Counted from the first letter of the stretch, positions 37,801 through 45,218 are shown. The stretch is 64,000 nt of DNA from Singulisphaera sp. GP187 (GCF_900129635.1 NZ_FSRB01000002.1:710727-774726), one strand, 5' to 3'. The notes: a model not told the origin generated them from the sequence alone. Translations and numbers: made by a program.

Positions 37801-38296
37801 TTGGAAACCAACGCCCGCCATTGCGGCCGCCCTGGAGCGGGCCGCGCTGGGCGACGACCCCGAGCTCCGTGGGTTTGCGGCTTCGGCCGCCGGCCGCGTG
37901 GGGGGGGATCTGGCCGCTCGTCTGGTCGGCCCGTTCCTATCGGACCGGGTGACCTTTTCTCGGGTCGTCAAGAACAAGGAGGTCGAGGCGGCAGGGCCGG
38001 CGCGGTTGGCTGCTGCTCGGATCCACGAACAAGGGGTTGTGCTTCCCTACTTGGTCGCTCAGGCCGATGTCGAAGGCCTGACTGCCGTGATGGAAGATCG
38101 AAGCTTGTCTACACCCACCCGCCTGGGGGCCGTGGAGGCGCTGGCCAAGCTGGGCCGGGAGGATGCCGAGGAGCGGCTCCGGACCCTCGGCGCGGCGGCT
38201 GATGACGATGAAGACCTGCGCAAGGCGGCCTGGCGCGGTCTTCGGCGATCGAAACGGGCTCGCGTGAAAGCCGCTGGATCCGAGGTGCGCTCATGA
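31889..38296 (+). CDS. Retron partner B: giant WD40 plus HEAT-repeat protein
   Basis: 2135 aa. TTG 31889 overlaps the stop of partner A. Residues about 1-310 are a beta propeller with WD40-like blades ('GAVTALLFEPEELRFLSAGA', 'DRISGLIWGPGDRLYSGSRD', 'TIKNW'). From about residue 320 to the end come some forty HEAT-type helical pairs ('DPALRLLAVRKLGASTHPRA', 'DPRAIERLRSLLHDREPEVR', 'DPVLA'-like turns), with one acidic/lysine-rich break near 560-590 (EESSEKKARPAKPRAKAAK). This would be a very long solenoid. No enzymatic motif is seen. ATGA overlap with the next gene implies translational coupling. Type XIII retrons are recalled to carry an ARM/HEAT protein, which fits. Cytoplasmic. Confidence 0.85.
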   Translation: MSLEKFLNYRGDVKAIAGVGPTLAFVTVHPEGRATGVYRLDADKLSLELDPLPGGGVVVLGDPDEETLWVGGEDGQVYRGSVRGGTLKPVGPALGSAPKALALLADGRLAVLVGSQVVILIRKDGKTLQTLDLPEPGTALAADPTGRWLAAGTAQGTVAVFDVEDKPEFLLSASEKLHEGAVTALLFEPEELRFLSAGADLKLLSTHARGKLEPEDKGKGATHTDRISGLIWGPGDRLYSGSRDGTIKNWPRSGGARPATLKDGVAKVVALTLVQVHDRARLVVACDDNTLRFFTLDAAGKFGDPSHRVEGAHRRALNELAQPEARQREAAIEELATYDDATSLDLISAQVGQDADPALRLLAVRKLGASTHPRAAKLLEPWLAATGEAVRLAALEGLRRHMGETDLRPLDLALKVEKADVGREAVRALESLAKQDDRAFARLLETLNANPAEVRQAALASLETVYDPTSPEASLVALNSKHADVRRLAIVRLFQRGLLKDQGVQTALRRRGEDDDPEVRRTAFLLSLSTREPLLEALRRRDPDLQRQLLELEGAPAEEESSEKKARPAKPRAKAAKTEATESALEDDDFAPLLQATASRALDTSLRGARGLALLGDPRAFGLLLQLSREEDARARVEVCLAMAALDDPRAIERLRSLLHDREPEVRDAAFSALAQIHQADPLLGAESGLGSSFEDVRRRGLQLLIAEIRKAPPQGTEGPALAHLARALNDSFESVRNEAFKATLNLQLAGGGASTLRFVGRSIHAAVRREVLTEAMAQVSQPWGWDLLLEFFNDPDPTLRGDAFEFATKKTKGLEFLDAGLGSRHPDIRKRSVEALIKKRTKAAQALLVRAVGDEDRDVRLAALESLVVADARPELAAALANPHADVRLRAARALAGHGDGAALEPLVALATEPEPLEAERKGDWAKRVELALDGLGALGSPDALTTIIPQLDSPHGSIRAQAAAALVWVARPETLDALRQALAHPDPRVKYNAALGLAYAGESSVTPIVFSTQAREVLDAHQLLAAALALGAAGEDQLVVFLDDSKGAIRFEALLLLMLLEWKAPRGAAARTLACLSSRTPRGRLVAARALECLSDPAAFQSFVVHLINDRDDEPSRTIAESTVDALAELLAYGTPLVRARTVGLLAHLREKEQAAWDLSWSVHASRFAPEIAALRTEAKTRPGVPLAYGRSELQELAFGAYVGLVREQGGSSNRKKKGSGVDPQVIRVRQTALGRLLALAQTDPHFARGAVPVFIQALGDPNQAVRLQAFEQLQTLGVDATLLGAEALGAGHTDLGVKGLEVLTRGAAAAEGRAILERVMLTRQDELAIEAARLLIEAQGPVAVAGLALTAAHEPLRERAVAWLAAEYEKDEAARVRLREALNSRYQRVREVAALELATKKDQAAFPALVRLLEHAQQPAPQVKIIRALVTLGNPQVPDALLDRLQTDPSGTAAADSLIASAGGFRRPENADRLLALMENDRKRRELAFAAVLTISGFDQYIPDPEDEQADRRWESEQYPRHPEIIARLLDRCSALGEPRLLNRLIPGARWARAKVVDPALATLVLHPDEALRRGVVEALGWRVRKRASDPELLLKVLSHQDPITQFLAAEALAKGGRTEGLNVLLASLDFVSDLTLRRRAVKALGELGDERALDTLLRLASDPGHALQEQAAEAIGHLGRSSQGDEIFKLLERYTKAEQALLAANAVRGLRWLDTRAGWQAVRRVALEGDSLPVRGTALEMLGFNDDPATRDLLLRQLAGGDEDGDANDVTHLFNLTLASARRLFGPDSLEPDYALLRNPELDDEAEQRKAVARVCERGEASPIFEIVTKASREVQALLTTQLLNRPSLPLEAAWVALERPEAPAVELAARVLGRAGQAAKPKVAALETVLPRWRDAWEECRRKSERGEDDATERLAESLTPCVRILVWAAGRLGTARETLLEMAEARAGDRAYRPIRLEAVTALAAWKPTPAIAAALERAALGDDPELRGFAASAAGRVGGDLAARLVGPFLSDRVTFSRVVKNKEVEAAGPARLAAARIHEQGVVLPYLVAQADVEGLTAVMEDRSLSTPTRLGAVEALAKLGREDAEERLRTLGAAADDDEDLRKAAWRGLRRSKRARVKAAGSEVRS

Positions 38297-40176
38297 GTGA
38301 CGAGATCCCGAGCGACGAGACCGCGACCACTCCGACCTCGGAACCGGCCGGGCCCGAGCATGTCGAGGTGCACCTCACCTATGCCGGGGCGAGTGCGCTG
38401 GTGGCTGCGGGGGAGACCGCGGAGCTGGCCCTGGCCGGCAACATCCGCCGCGCTCCCGTTCGGTTTGAGGCGACCCTCAAGGATCCGCTCCGGTTTCGCG
38501 AAGCGATGTCGGCCCTGTATGCGGTGGTCGGCAGTGACTATCGCTACGTGCCCAAGGATCGGACCGCGTACGTCGCCTTTCTGCGGATGCGCCGCGAGTC
38601 GGCCGGTCAGGGGCTCTGGCAGGCGCAACGGGCCTATTTTTCGTGGCTGTTGCGCAACGACCCGTTGGCCTACCTGATCCTCGACCCCGTGATCACGGTC
38701 CATCCCGACCAGGTTTTCTTCGAGGTCTTCAGCAAGGACGAGGGGGCCTATGCCAAGCTCGGCATCGACCGGGACGCCTTCGATCAGGCGGGGGAACCAA
38801 CCCACGGCACCACCAACATCGACTTCAGCCAGGCCCTTTTTGCCGGCCTCCAGCAGTTGCGGAGCTACCGTGAGACCAGGCTGAGCCTGGGCCGGGACGG
38901 GGTGAAGGTGGCCACGGCCACGGTCGGTGAAGTGCTCGAGAAGCAGATCCGGGTCCCCGACTCCTGGCTTCGTGGCTTCCTCCAGGTGCAGTCGGCCGCG
39001 GCCCTGCCGATGGAGACGTTCTCGCTCGCGCCGATGGATCTTTATAACGTGTTGCGTCAGCTTCGGCTCCAGGCCGATCGCAAGGGGCAGCGTCGCGGCC
39101 TGCGGATCGAGCTGGTTCCTGGGGAGGCGCCCCGGCTCGTCATGGAGCCCTGGGAGCTGGTCGTCCCGTCCACAAGCGGGATTTACAAGGGGAAGGCGGC
39201 CAAGGTCGTGCGCGTCTGGGGCCGGCGGCGGCTCTCGGCCTTGCGACGGTTCCTTCCCTTCGTCGATCAGGTCGACGTCGCGCTCCTGGGCAGTGGCCTC
39301 CCGAGCTTCTGGATCCTCCGTGGTGGCGGCTTCTCGCTCACGTTGGGGCTGACCGGCTTCACGGCGGCCAACTGGTCGCAGGCGATCAGCTTCGACCTGC
39401 TCCTGCCGCGCAAGACGCAGTCGACGCCCGCGCTGGATGCGGTGCTTGGCCACCTCGAGAAGCGCTGGTCGGCGGGCGCGGGGGAACTCGCCAAGTCGAC
39501 CGGCCTGAAGTGGCCCGCGCTCCTCGAAGCGGTTCAACTCGGCTGCCAGCAGGGTAAGCTGATGTATGACATTGCCGCGAATGTTTATCGGTTCCGCCCC
39601 TTGACCGATGACCCGCTCGACCTGACCCGCCTGGAGTATCGCAACCCGCGCGAGCGGATCGCCCATGACTTATTGGTTCGGCGTGGTGCGGTCAAGATCG
39701 TCACCGAGAACCGGATCCCGGCCACCGGCCTGGAGCTGACCGGCAAGGTCGTCGTCGAGGAAGACCGGCGCGAGTATCGCCCCCAGTTACTCATGGCCGA
39801 TGAGGGGCAAGTGACCCGTGCGGATTGCACCTGCCCCGCCTTCCGCAAGCAGGGTTTGAAAGCCGGCCCTTGCGTCCACCTGATCGCCCTCCGACTGGCC
39901 TACGCCGAGCAAGAGGCGAGACGGCTCAAGGGGGGCGATCCGAAGCAAGCGATCACCGTCGAGACCCGGACCTACAGCCGGCGTGACCCGGCCGGCGAAG
40001 AGGTCCATCAGGTCTCGTTGGAGCGCCGACGGCTGCGGATCCGCTGGGGGCGAGCCGGGGTCCCCCCTCGTTTGCAAACCCTGACGTTCGACACTCTCGA
40101 CGAAGCGCGGACCGCCTACCTCGCCCGGATCGGCGAGCTGGACGCCCGTGGCTTCCTCGACGCCACGGCGGGATGA
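38293..40176 (+). CDS. Retron partner C: winged-helix / SWIM zinc-finger / WGR protein
   Basis: 627 aa. ATG 38293 overlaps the previous stop. The N-terminal 350 residues are unassigned alpha/beta. Residues about 385-450 look like a winged helix ('LDAVLGHLEKRWSAGAGELA', 'LLEAVQLGCQQGKLMYD'). A SWIM zinc finger is exact: Cys512-x-Cys514, then Cys527-x-His529 in 'PCVHLIALRLAYAEQEARRL'. The C-terminus is a WGR domain with 'RIRWGRAG' (Trp585-Gly586-Arg587), the DNA-sensing motif known from PARP1. So this protein should bind nucleic acid at two or three places. The RT gene starts 7 bp after it. In recalled retron classification the winged-helix-SWIM protein defines type XIII. Confidence 0.88.
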   Translation: MSDEIPSDETATTPTSEPAGPEHVEVHLTYAGASALVAAGETAELALAGNIRRAPVRFEATLKDPLRFREAMSALYAVVGSDYRYVPKDRTAYVAFLRMRRESAGQGLWQAQRAYFSWLLRNDPLAYLILDPVITVHPDQVFFEVFSKDEGAYAKLGIDRDAFDQAGEPTHGTTNIDFSQALFAGLQQLRSYRETRLSLGRDGVKVATATVGEVLEKQIRVPDSWLRGFLQVQSAAALPMETFSLAPMDLYNVLRQLRLQADRKGQRRGLRIELVPGEAPRLVMEPWELVVPSTSGIYKGKAAKVVRVWGRRRLSALRRFLPFVDQVDVALLGSGLPSFWILRGGGFSLTLGLTGFTAANWSQAISFDLLLPRKTQSTPALDAVLGHLEKRWSAGAGELAKSTGLKWPALLEAVQLGCQQGKLMYDIAANVYRFRPLTDDPLDLTRLEYRNPRERIAHDLLVRRGAVKIVTENRIPATGLELTGKVVVEEDRREYRPQLLMADEGQVTRADCTCPAFRKQGLKAGPCVHLIALRLAYAEQEARRLKGGDPKQAITVETRTYSRRDPAGEEVHQVSLERRRLRIRWGRAGVPPRLQTLTFDTLDEARTAYLARIGELDARGFLDATAG

Positions 40177-40183
40177 ACCCCAG

Positions 40184-41488
40184 ATGAGCAGGACCACCAG
40201 TCGGACCAACGACCCGATGACCCTCTGGCGTGCGATCGAGCAGGCCGGCGGCACGCAGGCCTACGTCGAGGCTCAACTCGCCGAGCGCGGATTCCTGGTC
40301 AAGCGGCGCGAGACCGACAAGATGTCGGAGCGCGAGCTCGATGCCTACAAGAAGTCGCTCAAGGCCGAGGCGAAGGAGAAGCGGGCGCTTCAGGCCGACG
40401 CCTGGCGGGCCTACAAGACGAGCCACATCGTCTACCTCGGCGAAGGGATCTTCTGGAAGGATGATCCCGGCGGCCCCGATAAGTGGGACCTTCCCCATGC
40501 CGAGGAACGCGCGGCCGAGAACGAGCTCCCCCCTTTGGACTCGCCCCGGCAACTGGCCGAGGCCCTCGAGCTGAGCCTGTCCGAGCTCCGCTGGCTGGCC
40601 TTCCACCGCGACGCGGCGACCCGAATCCACTACCGCCGGTTCACGATCCCCAAGCGTGACGGCTCTGAACGTGCGATCTGGGCACCCATGCCGAAGCTGA
40701 AAAGTGCTCAGCATTGGATCCTTCGAAATATCGCCGAGAAGCTTCTCGTCCATGGCTCGGTCCACGGCTTCCTGCCGGGCCGCTCCACCTTGACCAACGC
40801 GGCGGCGCACGCCAACCCGAAGGTCGTGGTCAAGATGGACATCAAAGACTTCTTTCCGACCGTCACCCTACCCCGCGTGCGCGGAATCTTCCGCAAGGCG
40901 GGCTACCGCGAGCAGGTCGCCACCCTGCTCGCTCTGATATGCACCGAGTCGCCACGCGAGGTCGTCGAGCATGACGGCCAGACCTATTACATCGCACTCG
41001 GCCCGCGCTGTCTCCCGCAAGGCGCTCCCACCAGCCCGGCCTTGACGAACACGCTCTGTCTTCGGATGGATCAACGCCTCAGCGCCCTGGCAAAGCGGTT
41101 CGGCTGGCGGTACACCCGCTACGCCGACGACCTGACCTTCAGCCTGCCCCACGACCACAAGGATCAACCGAGGCTCGGCGCCCTGGTCGGCACGGTGCGG
41201 CGGGTCGTCGAGGCCGAAGGGTTCACCATTCATCCGAGCAAGACCCGCGTCGCCCGCTCCGGGGCCAGGCAGACGATCACCGGCCTGGTCGTCAACGGCG
41301 ACCAGGCCCCCCGCGCCCCCCGAAAGTTCCGCCGCGAGCTTCGCGCTGCCATCCACAACAGCCGCAACGGCAAACCCTTGCATGAAGGCGAGTCGCCCAC
41401 CACCTTGGCCGGTTCCGCAGCTTATGTGTACATGACCGATCCTGAACTTGGCGCGAAGCTGCTCGACGCGATCAAGCAAGAGGCTTGA
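40184..41488 (+). CDS. Retron-type reverse transcriptase
   Basis: 434 aa from ATG 40184; an upstream in-frame GTG at 40148 would overlap partner C. Residues about 1-140 are an N-terminal helical extension. RT motifs: 'KRDGSERAIWAP', 'VHGFLPGRSTLTNAAAHANP' with the retron-specific NAxxH (Asn205-His209), motif A 'VKMDIKDFFPT' (Asp219), 'LPQGAPTSPALTN', motif C 'RYADDLTFS' (Tyr313, Asp315, Asp316), and the region-Y triplet Ile365-Thr366-Gly367 in 'TITGLVVN', a variant of the retron VTG. These set it apart from group II intron RTs; no maturase or endonuclease domain follows. Template is presumably the RNA at 28202-28462. Last gene of the operon. The RT is after its partners, unlike many retrons in which it comes right after the RNA. 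Confidence 0.92.
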   Translation: MSRTTSRTNDPMTLWRAIEQAGGTQAYVEAQLAERGFLVKRRETDKMSERELDAYKKSLKAEAKEKRALQADAWRAYKTSHIVYLGEGIFWKDDPGGPDKWDLPHAEERAAENELPPLDSPRQLAEALELSLSELRWLAFHRDAATRIHYRRFTIPKRDGSERAIWAPMPKLKSAQHWILRNIAEKLLVHGSVHGFLPGRSTLTNAAAHANPKVVVKMDIKDFFPTVTLPRVRGIFRKAGYREQVATLLALICTESPREVVEHDGQTYYIALGPRCLPQGAPTSPALTNTLCLRMDQRLSALAKRFGWRYTRYADDLTFSLPHDHKDQPRLGALVGTVRRVVEAEGFTIHPSKTRVARSGARQTITGLVVNGDQAPRAPRKFRRELRAAIHNSRNGKPLHEGESPTTLAGSAAYVYMTDPELGAKLLDAIKQEA

Positions 41489-41546
41489 AGCTTTTTAGAA
41501 ATGATATGTGTTTTTGTAGTGTGGGGACGGCCCACCACGTTCCGTT

Positions 41547-41900
41547 TTCAACGGCCCACCAGAGAGCGAGGAATCCCCCTCGTTCCCACGGTCCTCCGTG
41601 AGAATGCCGTCCCCGACGCTCCGCGTCGTCTGGCCGTGGCAAGCCGAGGACGCAGAGAGATTGTGATTTTTTTAATCGGAAACTCGACTATAGAGGTCCA
41701 AATTCATTGGATCGATCTTCAGTCGGAGTTTGAAGCTCGAGAGAGGCATCAAAAGTCTGTACTTTTGCACCCATTTTACGTCTGTCGTATGAAAAAATCA
41801 CAACCTCAGAGCGTCCCAGACTTCATTCCCACGGGGGACCGTGGGAACGAGTCGCGAGAGGCTTCCTCGCCCTGGATCGGGTCATTGAAAAAAAACGGAA
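41547..41900. repeat. Long dispersed repeat, copy B (interrupted by a different MITE)
   Basis: Homologous to 27209-27600 across the blocks listed there. Uninterrupted at the 27265 site, but broken at 41658-41806. It fills most of the 41489-41982 gap. The left edge (ACGGCCCACC) joins the family seen at 17678. Confidence 0.8.
41658..41806. mobile_element. 149-bp MITE-like element, 15-bp TIRs, CAGAG target duplication
   Basis: The left end AGATTGTGATTTTTT and the complement of the right end AGGTTGTGATTTTTT differ at one base. CAGAG flanks it at 41653-41657 and 41807-41811. The matching site in copy A (27488-27492) has a single CAGAG and no insert. The element is AT-rich against its surroundings and has no gene. 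Confidence 0.85.
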
Positions 41901-44097
41901 ACGCCTTCGGTCGTAAGGCTTCGTAGGCCAGTCATCCCGGCAATTCGCAGAGCCGAAGGGGCAACCGACCGTCAGTGTCGGATCAAGGCTTGGCTGAGGA
42001 TATGGTCCCCAGAACCGGAGCCGCGTCGAACGGTTCGGGCGTGGGCTCGACCAGGCTATTGTCGTGGACGAGGGTGCCTTGTGGCCCGACGAAGAAGCTT
42101 TGCCCGTCGGCAACCTCGAGATTGAACACCGGCTGAACCGCTTCGTACTTGATCGAGAGGACCTTCGCCACGCCGTTGAGCGTTCGAATGGTATCGCCGG
42201 GGGTGAGGTCGCGGGCCATCGTCCAGCCCTTCCCCGCCTTCCAGAAGCGATGGATTCCGGTGGCGATGGTCGACTCCCCCTCTCCCTCCAGTTCGAGCCG
42301 GAGGGTTGCCGCGGGCGGGTTGTGGAAGACGGCCAAGACGGGATCAAAGTTTAACGTCCCGGTCCGGGTGTTCTGCGAGAGGACCCGGTCGCCGACCTGG
42401 ATCGACTCGATCTTGCGGAGGCCGTCCAAGGTATGAACCAATGTGCCCGCCCCGAAGCACGAGTGATGAGTCAGGACCACGGGCGGTTCTATCATCTGGG
42501 TAAACGTGGGTTTGGACTCGGGGTCGAGCTCGGTGGACTTGTACTGATAACCTTGCTGGTCACTCCACCAGGTCCTCCACGCGTCCTGATTTTCACCCAG
42601 TTCCTGACCGGTGACTGATTCGAGGACGGGAAGAGCCAGCATGTTTCTCGCATGAGTGGTCGTGTTGACGGCCACGATCTCGTTGACGTCGTTGATGAGC
42701 TTGGCCTGCGCGACGTCGGCGTCGCGTTGAGACGCGTTCACGACGTTGGCAATTTGGGCGTCGCGGCGGACCGCAGCCCCCGTCGCCGCCAGGACCGGGG
42801 AAGCGGTGCCGTTCACGCCGTTGCGTCCGAACTGTCCCGCGAGAATCCCGACCGCGGCACTCGGGTTGTTGACGATGCCTTTCACGCTCGCGGCCGAAAC
42901 GGTGCCCGTGGGGGCGCCCGGCGCGCCGTTCGCCAGCCAGAGATTTTGGGGGGTGAAGGGCTCGAAGGGGATCGAGGAATCAAACAAGCGCGGTGGGATT
43001 CGCTCGAACGGGATCGGTTGCGTGGTGTAGACCCGTCGCACGTTGAATTGCTTGCCTTCAATGAAGAGGACCCCTTGGCTGCCGGGTCCGTTCACCGGCC
43101 GCACTTCATACTTGATCGGGTCGCGCAGAAGCTCGACCAGGAGGGTGACGAAGTCGCGCGGGTCGCGTCGTTTGAGGGTCTCGGTCGCCACCCGCCGGAC
43201 CTCGGCCGATTTGCCGAAGACCGAGAGGGTCGCCAGGGCCCGCGAGGCGGTCCCCGCGTCGATCTGGCCGAGCATCTGGACCGCGACGAGTTGTCGGGCC
43301 GCGTCACCGGAGGCGAAGAGCGCCCAGATCATCGGCACCGCGCGCGGGTCGGTCACCTCGGTCAGCCGCCGCTCCGCGATCTCCCGGGTGCGGCTCTCCG
43401 GCAGTCGTTCCCGCCATTTCTCGAGGAGCGGCCGCCAGTGCCGATCGGCCTTTTTTTGTTCTTCGACGTTCCGCTTGAGGGTGGCGATCTGCTCTTCGGT
43501 CATCCAGCGACCGTCCTGCTTCTTGCAACCCAACCGCTTCCAGGCGGCGTCACGCGCGGGGTCCAGCCGGGTCACGGCCGTCAGGTGTGCGGTCGCCTCG
43601 GCCTTCAGGCCGTGCTTCTCGCACCAGAGGGCCAGGTCCCAGTGCCCGTCGGCCGTACGGTGCATCGTTTCCCGCTTCGCGTTGTATTCGGCGAGGGTGG
43701 CGGTCAAGGTGGCGTCGGCCCGCACCTTGTCGCGGATCGTCTCGGGGCGCTGCCACTGGCCGCCATAAGAGACCAGGCCCATCAGGCCACGCGCCACGGA
43801 GTGTTTGGGCTCGGTCACGACGGCGATGGCCAGGTGCTTGAGCCGCTCGGCCTGGAGCCCGTGCTCCTCGCACCAGAGCGCGAGCTTCACATGCGCATTG
43901 GGATCGCGGCCCACCGTTGCGCTGGCCGTCTCGTAGGATTTTAGGTCTTCGGCAAGTGAACTTGAGCGGCTTTCGGGGCTGGCCGCTATCAAAATGGTAC
44001 CGACGAGAAGCGTGCCAAGCATCGCGAGTCCTCCGCCAATCGAAGCCGGATAAGACATGTCCCTGCTGATCCTATCGAGCCCCCAGGAACGAAACAA
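41898..44097. repeat. 2.2-kb duplicated block (partner copy 53347-55541)
   Basis: The block holding the Hint-domain gene occurs again at 53347-55541 in the same orientation, offset 11,444 bp with no indels across the coding part. By comparing translations in several frames, about 42665-43916 is identical to 54109-55360; both edges carry scattered substitutions. Confidence 0.88.
41983..44022 (-). CDS. Secreted repeat protein with C-terminal Hint domain, copy 1
   Basis: 679 aa. ATG 44022 is chosen because GGAGG lies 7 nt upstream and gives a signal peptide (MLGTLLVGTILIAASPES); an upstream ATG at 44058 is possible here but is a Thr codon in copy 2. Residues about 30-170 are TPR-like ('LALWCEEHGLQAERLKHLAI', repeated twice more), then a HEAT-like stretch ('VAVQMLGQIDAGTASRALAT'), a Gly/Asn-rich linker and, from Cys522, a Hint (hedgehog/intein) module: 'CFGAGTLVHTLDGLRKIESI', 'VGDRVLSQNTRTG', 'TGIHRFWKAGKGW', 'PGDTIRTLNGVAKVLSI', 'SFFVGPQGTLVHDN'. 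Hint domains self-cleave proteins. Only about 25 residues follow, so no toxin is released. Confidence 0.82.
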   Translation of the reverse strand: MLGTLLVGTILIAASPESRSSSLAEDLKSYETASATVGRDPNAHVKLALWCEEHGLQAERLKHLAIAVVTEPKHSVARGLMGLVSYGGQWQRPETIRDKVRADATLTATLAEYNAKRETMHRTADGHWDLALWCEKHGLKAEATAHLTAVTRLDPARDAAWKRLGCKKQDGRWMTEEQIATLKRNVEEQKKADRHWRPLLEKWRERLPESRTREIAERRLTEVTDPRAVPMIWALFASGDAARQLVAVQMLGQIDAGTASRALATLSVFGKSAEVRRVATETLKRRDPRDFVTLLVELLRDPIKYEVRPVNGPGSQGVLFIEGKQFNVRRVYTTQPIPFERIPPRLFDSSIPFEPFTPQNLWLANGAPGAPTGTVSAASVKGIVNNPSAAVGILAGQFGRNGVNGTASPVLAATGAAVRRDAQIANVVNASQRDADVAQAKLINDVNEIVAVNTTTHARNMLALPVLESVTGQELGENQDAWRTWWSDQQGYQYKSTELDPESKPTFTQMIEPPVVLTHHSCFGAGTLVHTLDGLRKIESIQVGDRVLSQNTRTGTLNFDPVLAVFHNPPAATLRLELEGEGESTIATGIHRFWKAGKGWTMARDLTPGDTIRTLNGVAKVLSIKYEAVQPVFNLEVADGQSFFVGPQGTLVHDNSLVEPTPEPFDAAPVLGTISSAKP

Positions 44098-44227
44098 CGT
44101 GGAGCCGGTGGCCATGCACCTAAAGGGGGTAAGACGGAGAACCTGGAAAACCCATCAAGGCTGGCGACCGGGTACCCATCTTCACTGAACTTTTCAGACC
44201 TCCGCGCTGAAGTGCCTGGCGAGTCTT

Positions 44228-44410
44228 GCCCCTCGCGCCCCCCGGAAGTTTCGCCGCGAGCTCCGCGCGGCCATCCACAACAGCCGGAACGGCAAGCCGC
44301 CCCATGACGGCGTCTCCCCCACCACCCTGGCCGGTTCCGCCGCTTATGTATACATGTCCGATCCCGAGCTCGGCGCGAGGTTTCTTGAGGCCATCAAACA
44401 AGAGGCTTGA
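44228..44410 (+). pseudogene. Orphan C-terminal fragment of a retron RT, fragment 1
   Basis: 61 codons with stop TGA match the last residues of the 40184 RT: 'APRAPRKFRRELRAAIHNSR', 'SPTTLAGSAAYVYM', 'DPELGARFLEAIKQEA'. No RT motif A-C precedes it; sequence before 44228 is unrelated. It differs enough from the full RT that it likely comes from a second, related retron. It belongs to the segment repeated at 45939-46220. Confidence 0.85.
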
Positions 44411-44739
44411 AGTTCTCACGAAGCGGCCGTTGCCGGCGATGTCCAGCATGAAGGTATTTGTCCAGCATGAAGGTATTATAGGAGCCTGGCCACCATTCCA
44501 TCCCCGCGCCGCGACCAACGGCTCGGCCTTGACAGGCGGGGGAAGGAACGGCCCCGCTTGCGTCAGGGATAGGAGGGGCCGCGCCAGCGGGTCGCCCGGC
44601 TTCGGGCGACGGAACCCCCGGATAGCCCGCCCGGACGCCCAGTTGGCAAGCCAGGCACCCCCTTTGCCCTCTTCTTCCCGCTCATCGGGCGCGGTAAAAT
44701 CGAGCAAAGACCCACGGCGACGGCAGGCAGGTAAACCAA
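44411..44739. other. Intergenic before the DUF4365-like pair
   Basis: About 330 bp. It starts with the end of the RT-fragment repeat and an 18-bp tandem repeat (GTCCAGCATGAAGGTATT, twice near 44437-44478). AGGCAGG at 44724-44730 is the ribosome site of the next gene. Confidence 0.5.
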
Positions 44740-45209
44740 TGGCCAAAGAGGATATCGGGGAACGCGGCGAGTGGCTTTTCAAGCTCCTCATGACCGAACT
44801 CTGCGGTCGCCCCGACCCGTACTTCCGGCCGCGCTTCCTGGGTGAGAAGTACCCTACGTTCGACTTCATCATCGAAGTCGTGGATCAGCCGTCCTGCTTC
44901 TTCTTCGTCCAGGTCAAGGGCACTACACTCGGCTACACGGTGAAGGAGAACCGGCTCCGGGTTCAGGTGAACCAGGACGACGTCGATCTCATGGTCGCTT
45001 ATCCCGCGCCCACTTACGTGGTCGGAATCGACGTGAACCAGAACGGCGTCGGATACCTCCTGTCCGTGAACGAGCCCCGCGACAACGTGGCGAGCCTGAC
45101 CACCCAGTTCCCGATCGATTGCAATGCCCTGAAGGATCTGAGAGACGAGGTGATCGGGTTCTGGTCGACGCGGAACATGGTGCTTGCCGGGTCGCGCTTC
45201 AAGGAATAG
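44740..45209 (+). CDS. DUF4365-like (PD-(D/E)XK fold) protein 1
   Basis: 155 aa. ATG 44740 is preceded by AGGCAGG at about 8-nt spacing; the frame is open further back but without family similarity. 'IGERGEWLFKLLMTEL' is the usual opening of DUF4365, and 'TFDFIIEVVDQP' followed by 'FFVQVKGTT' gives the D...E-x-(V)Q-V-K nuclease-fold core. 'VDLMVAYPAPTYVVGIDV' follows. DUF4365 proteins are restriction-endonuclease-like and are often found in defence islands; activity is unproven. It overlaps no gene and runs directly into a related gene 9 bp later, so the pair is an operon. Confidence 0.72.
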
Positions 45210-45218
45210 GAACCAAGC

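Noticed and set aside
40184-41488. RT as part of a group II intron
   Set aside because: No maturase or endonuclease domain, no intron ends, and NAxxH plus ITG are retron marks.
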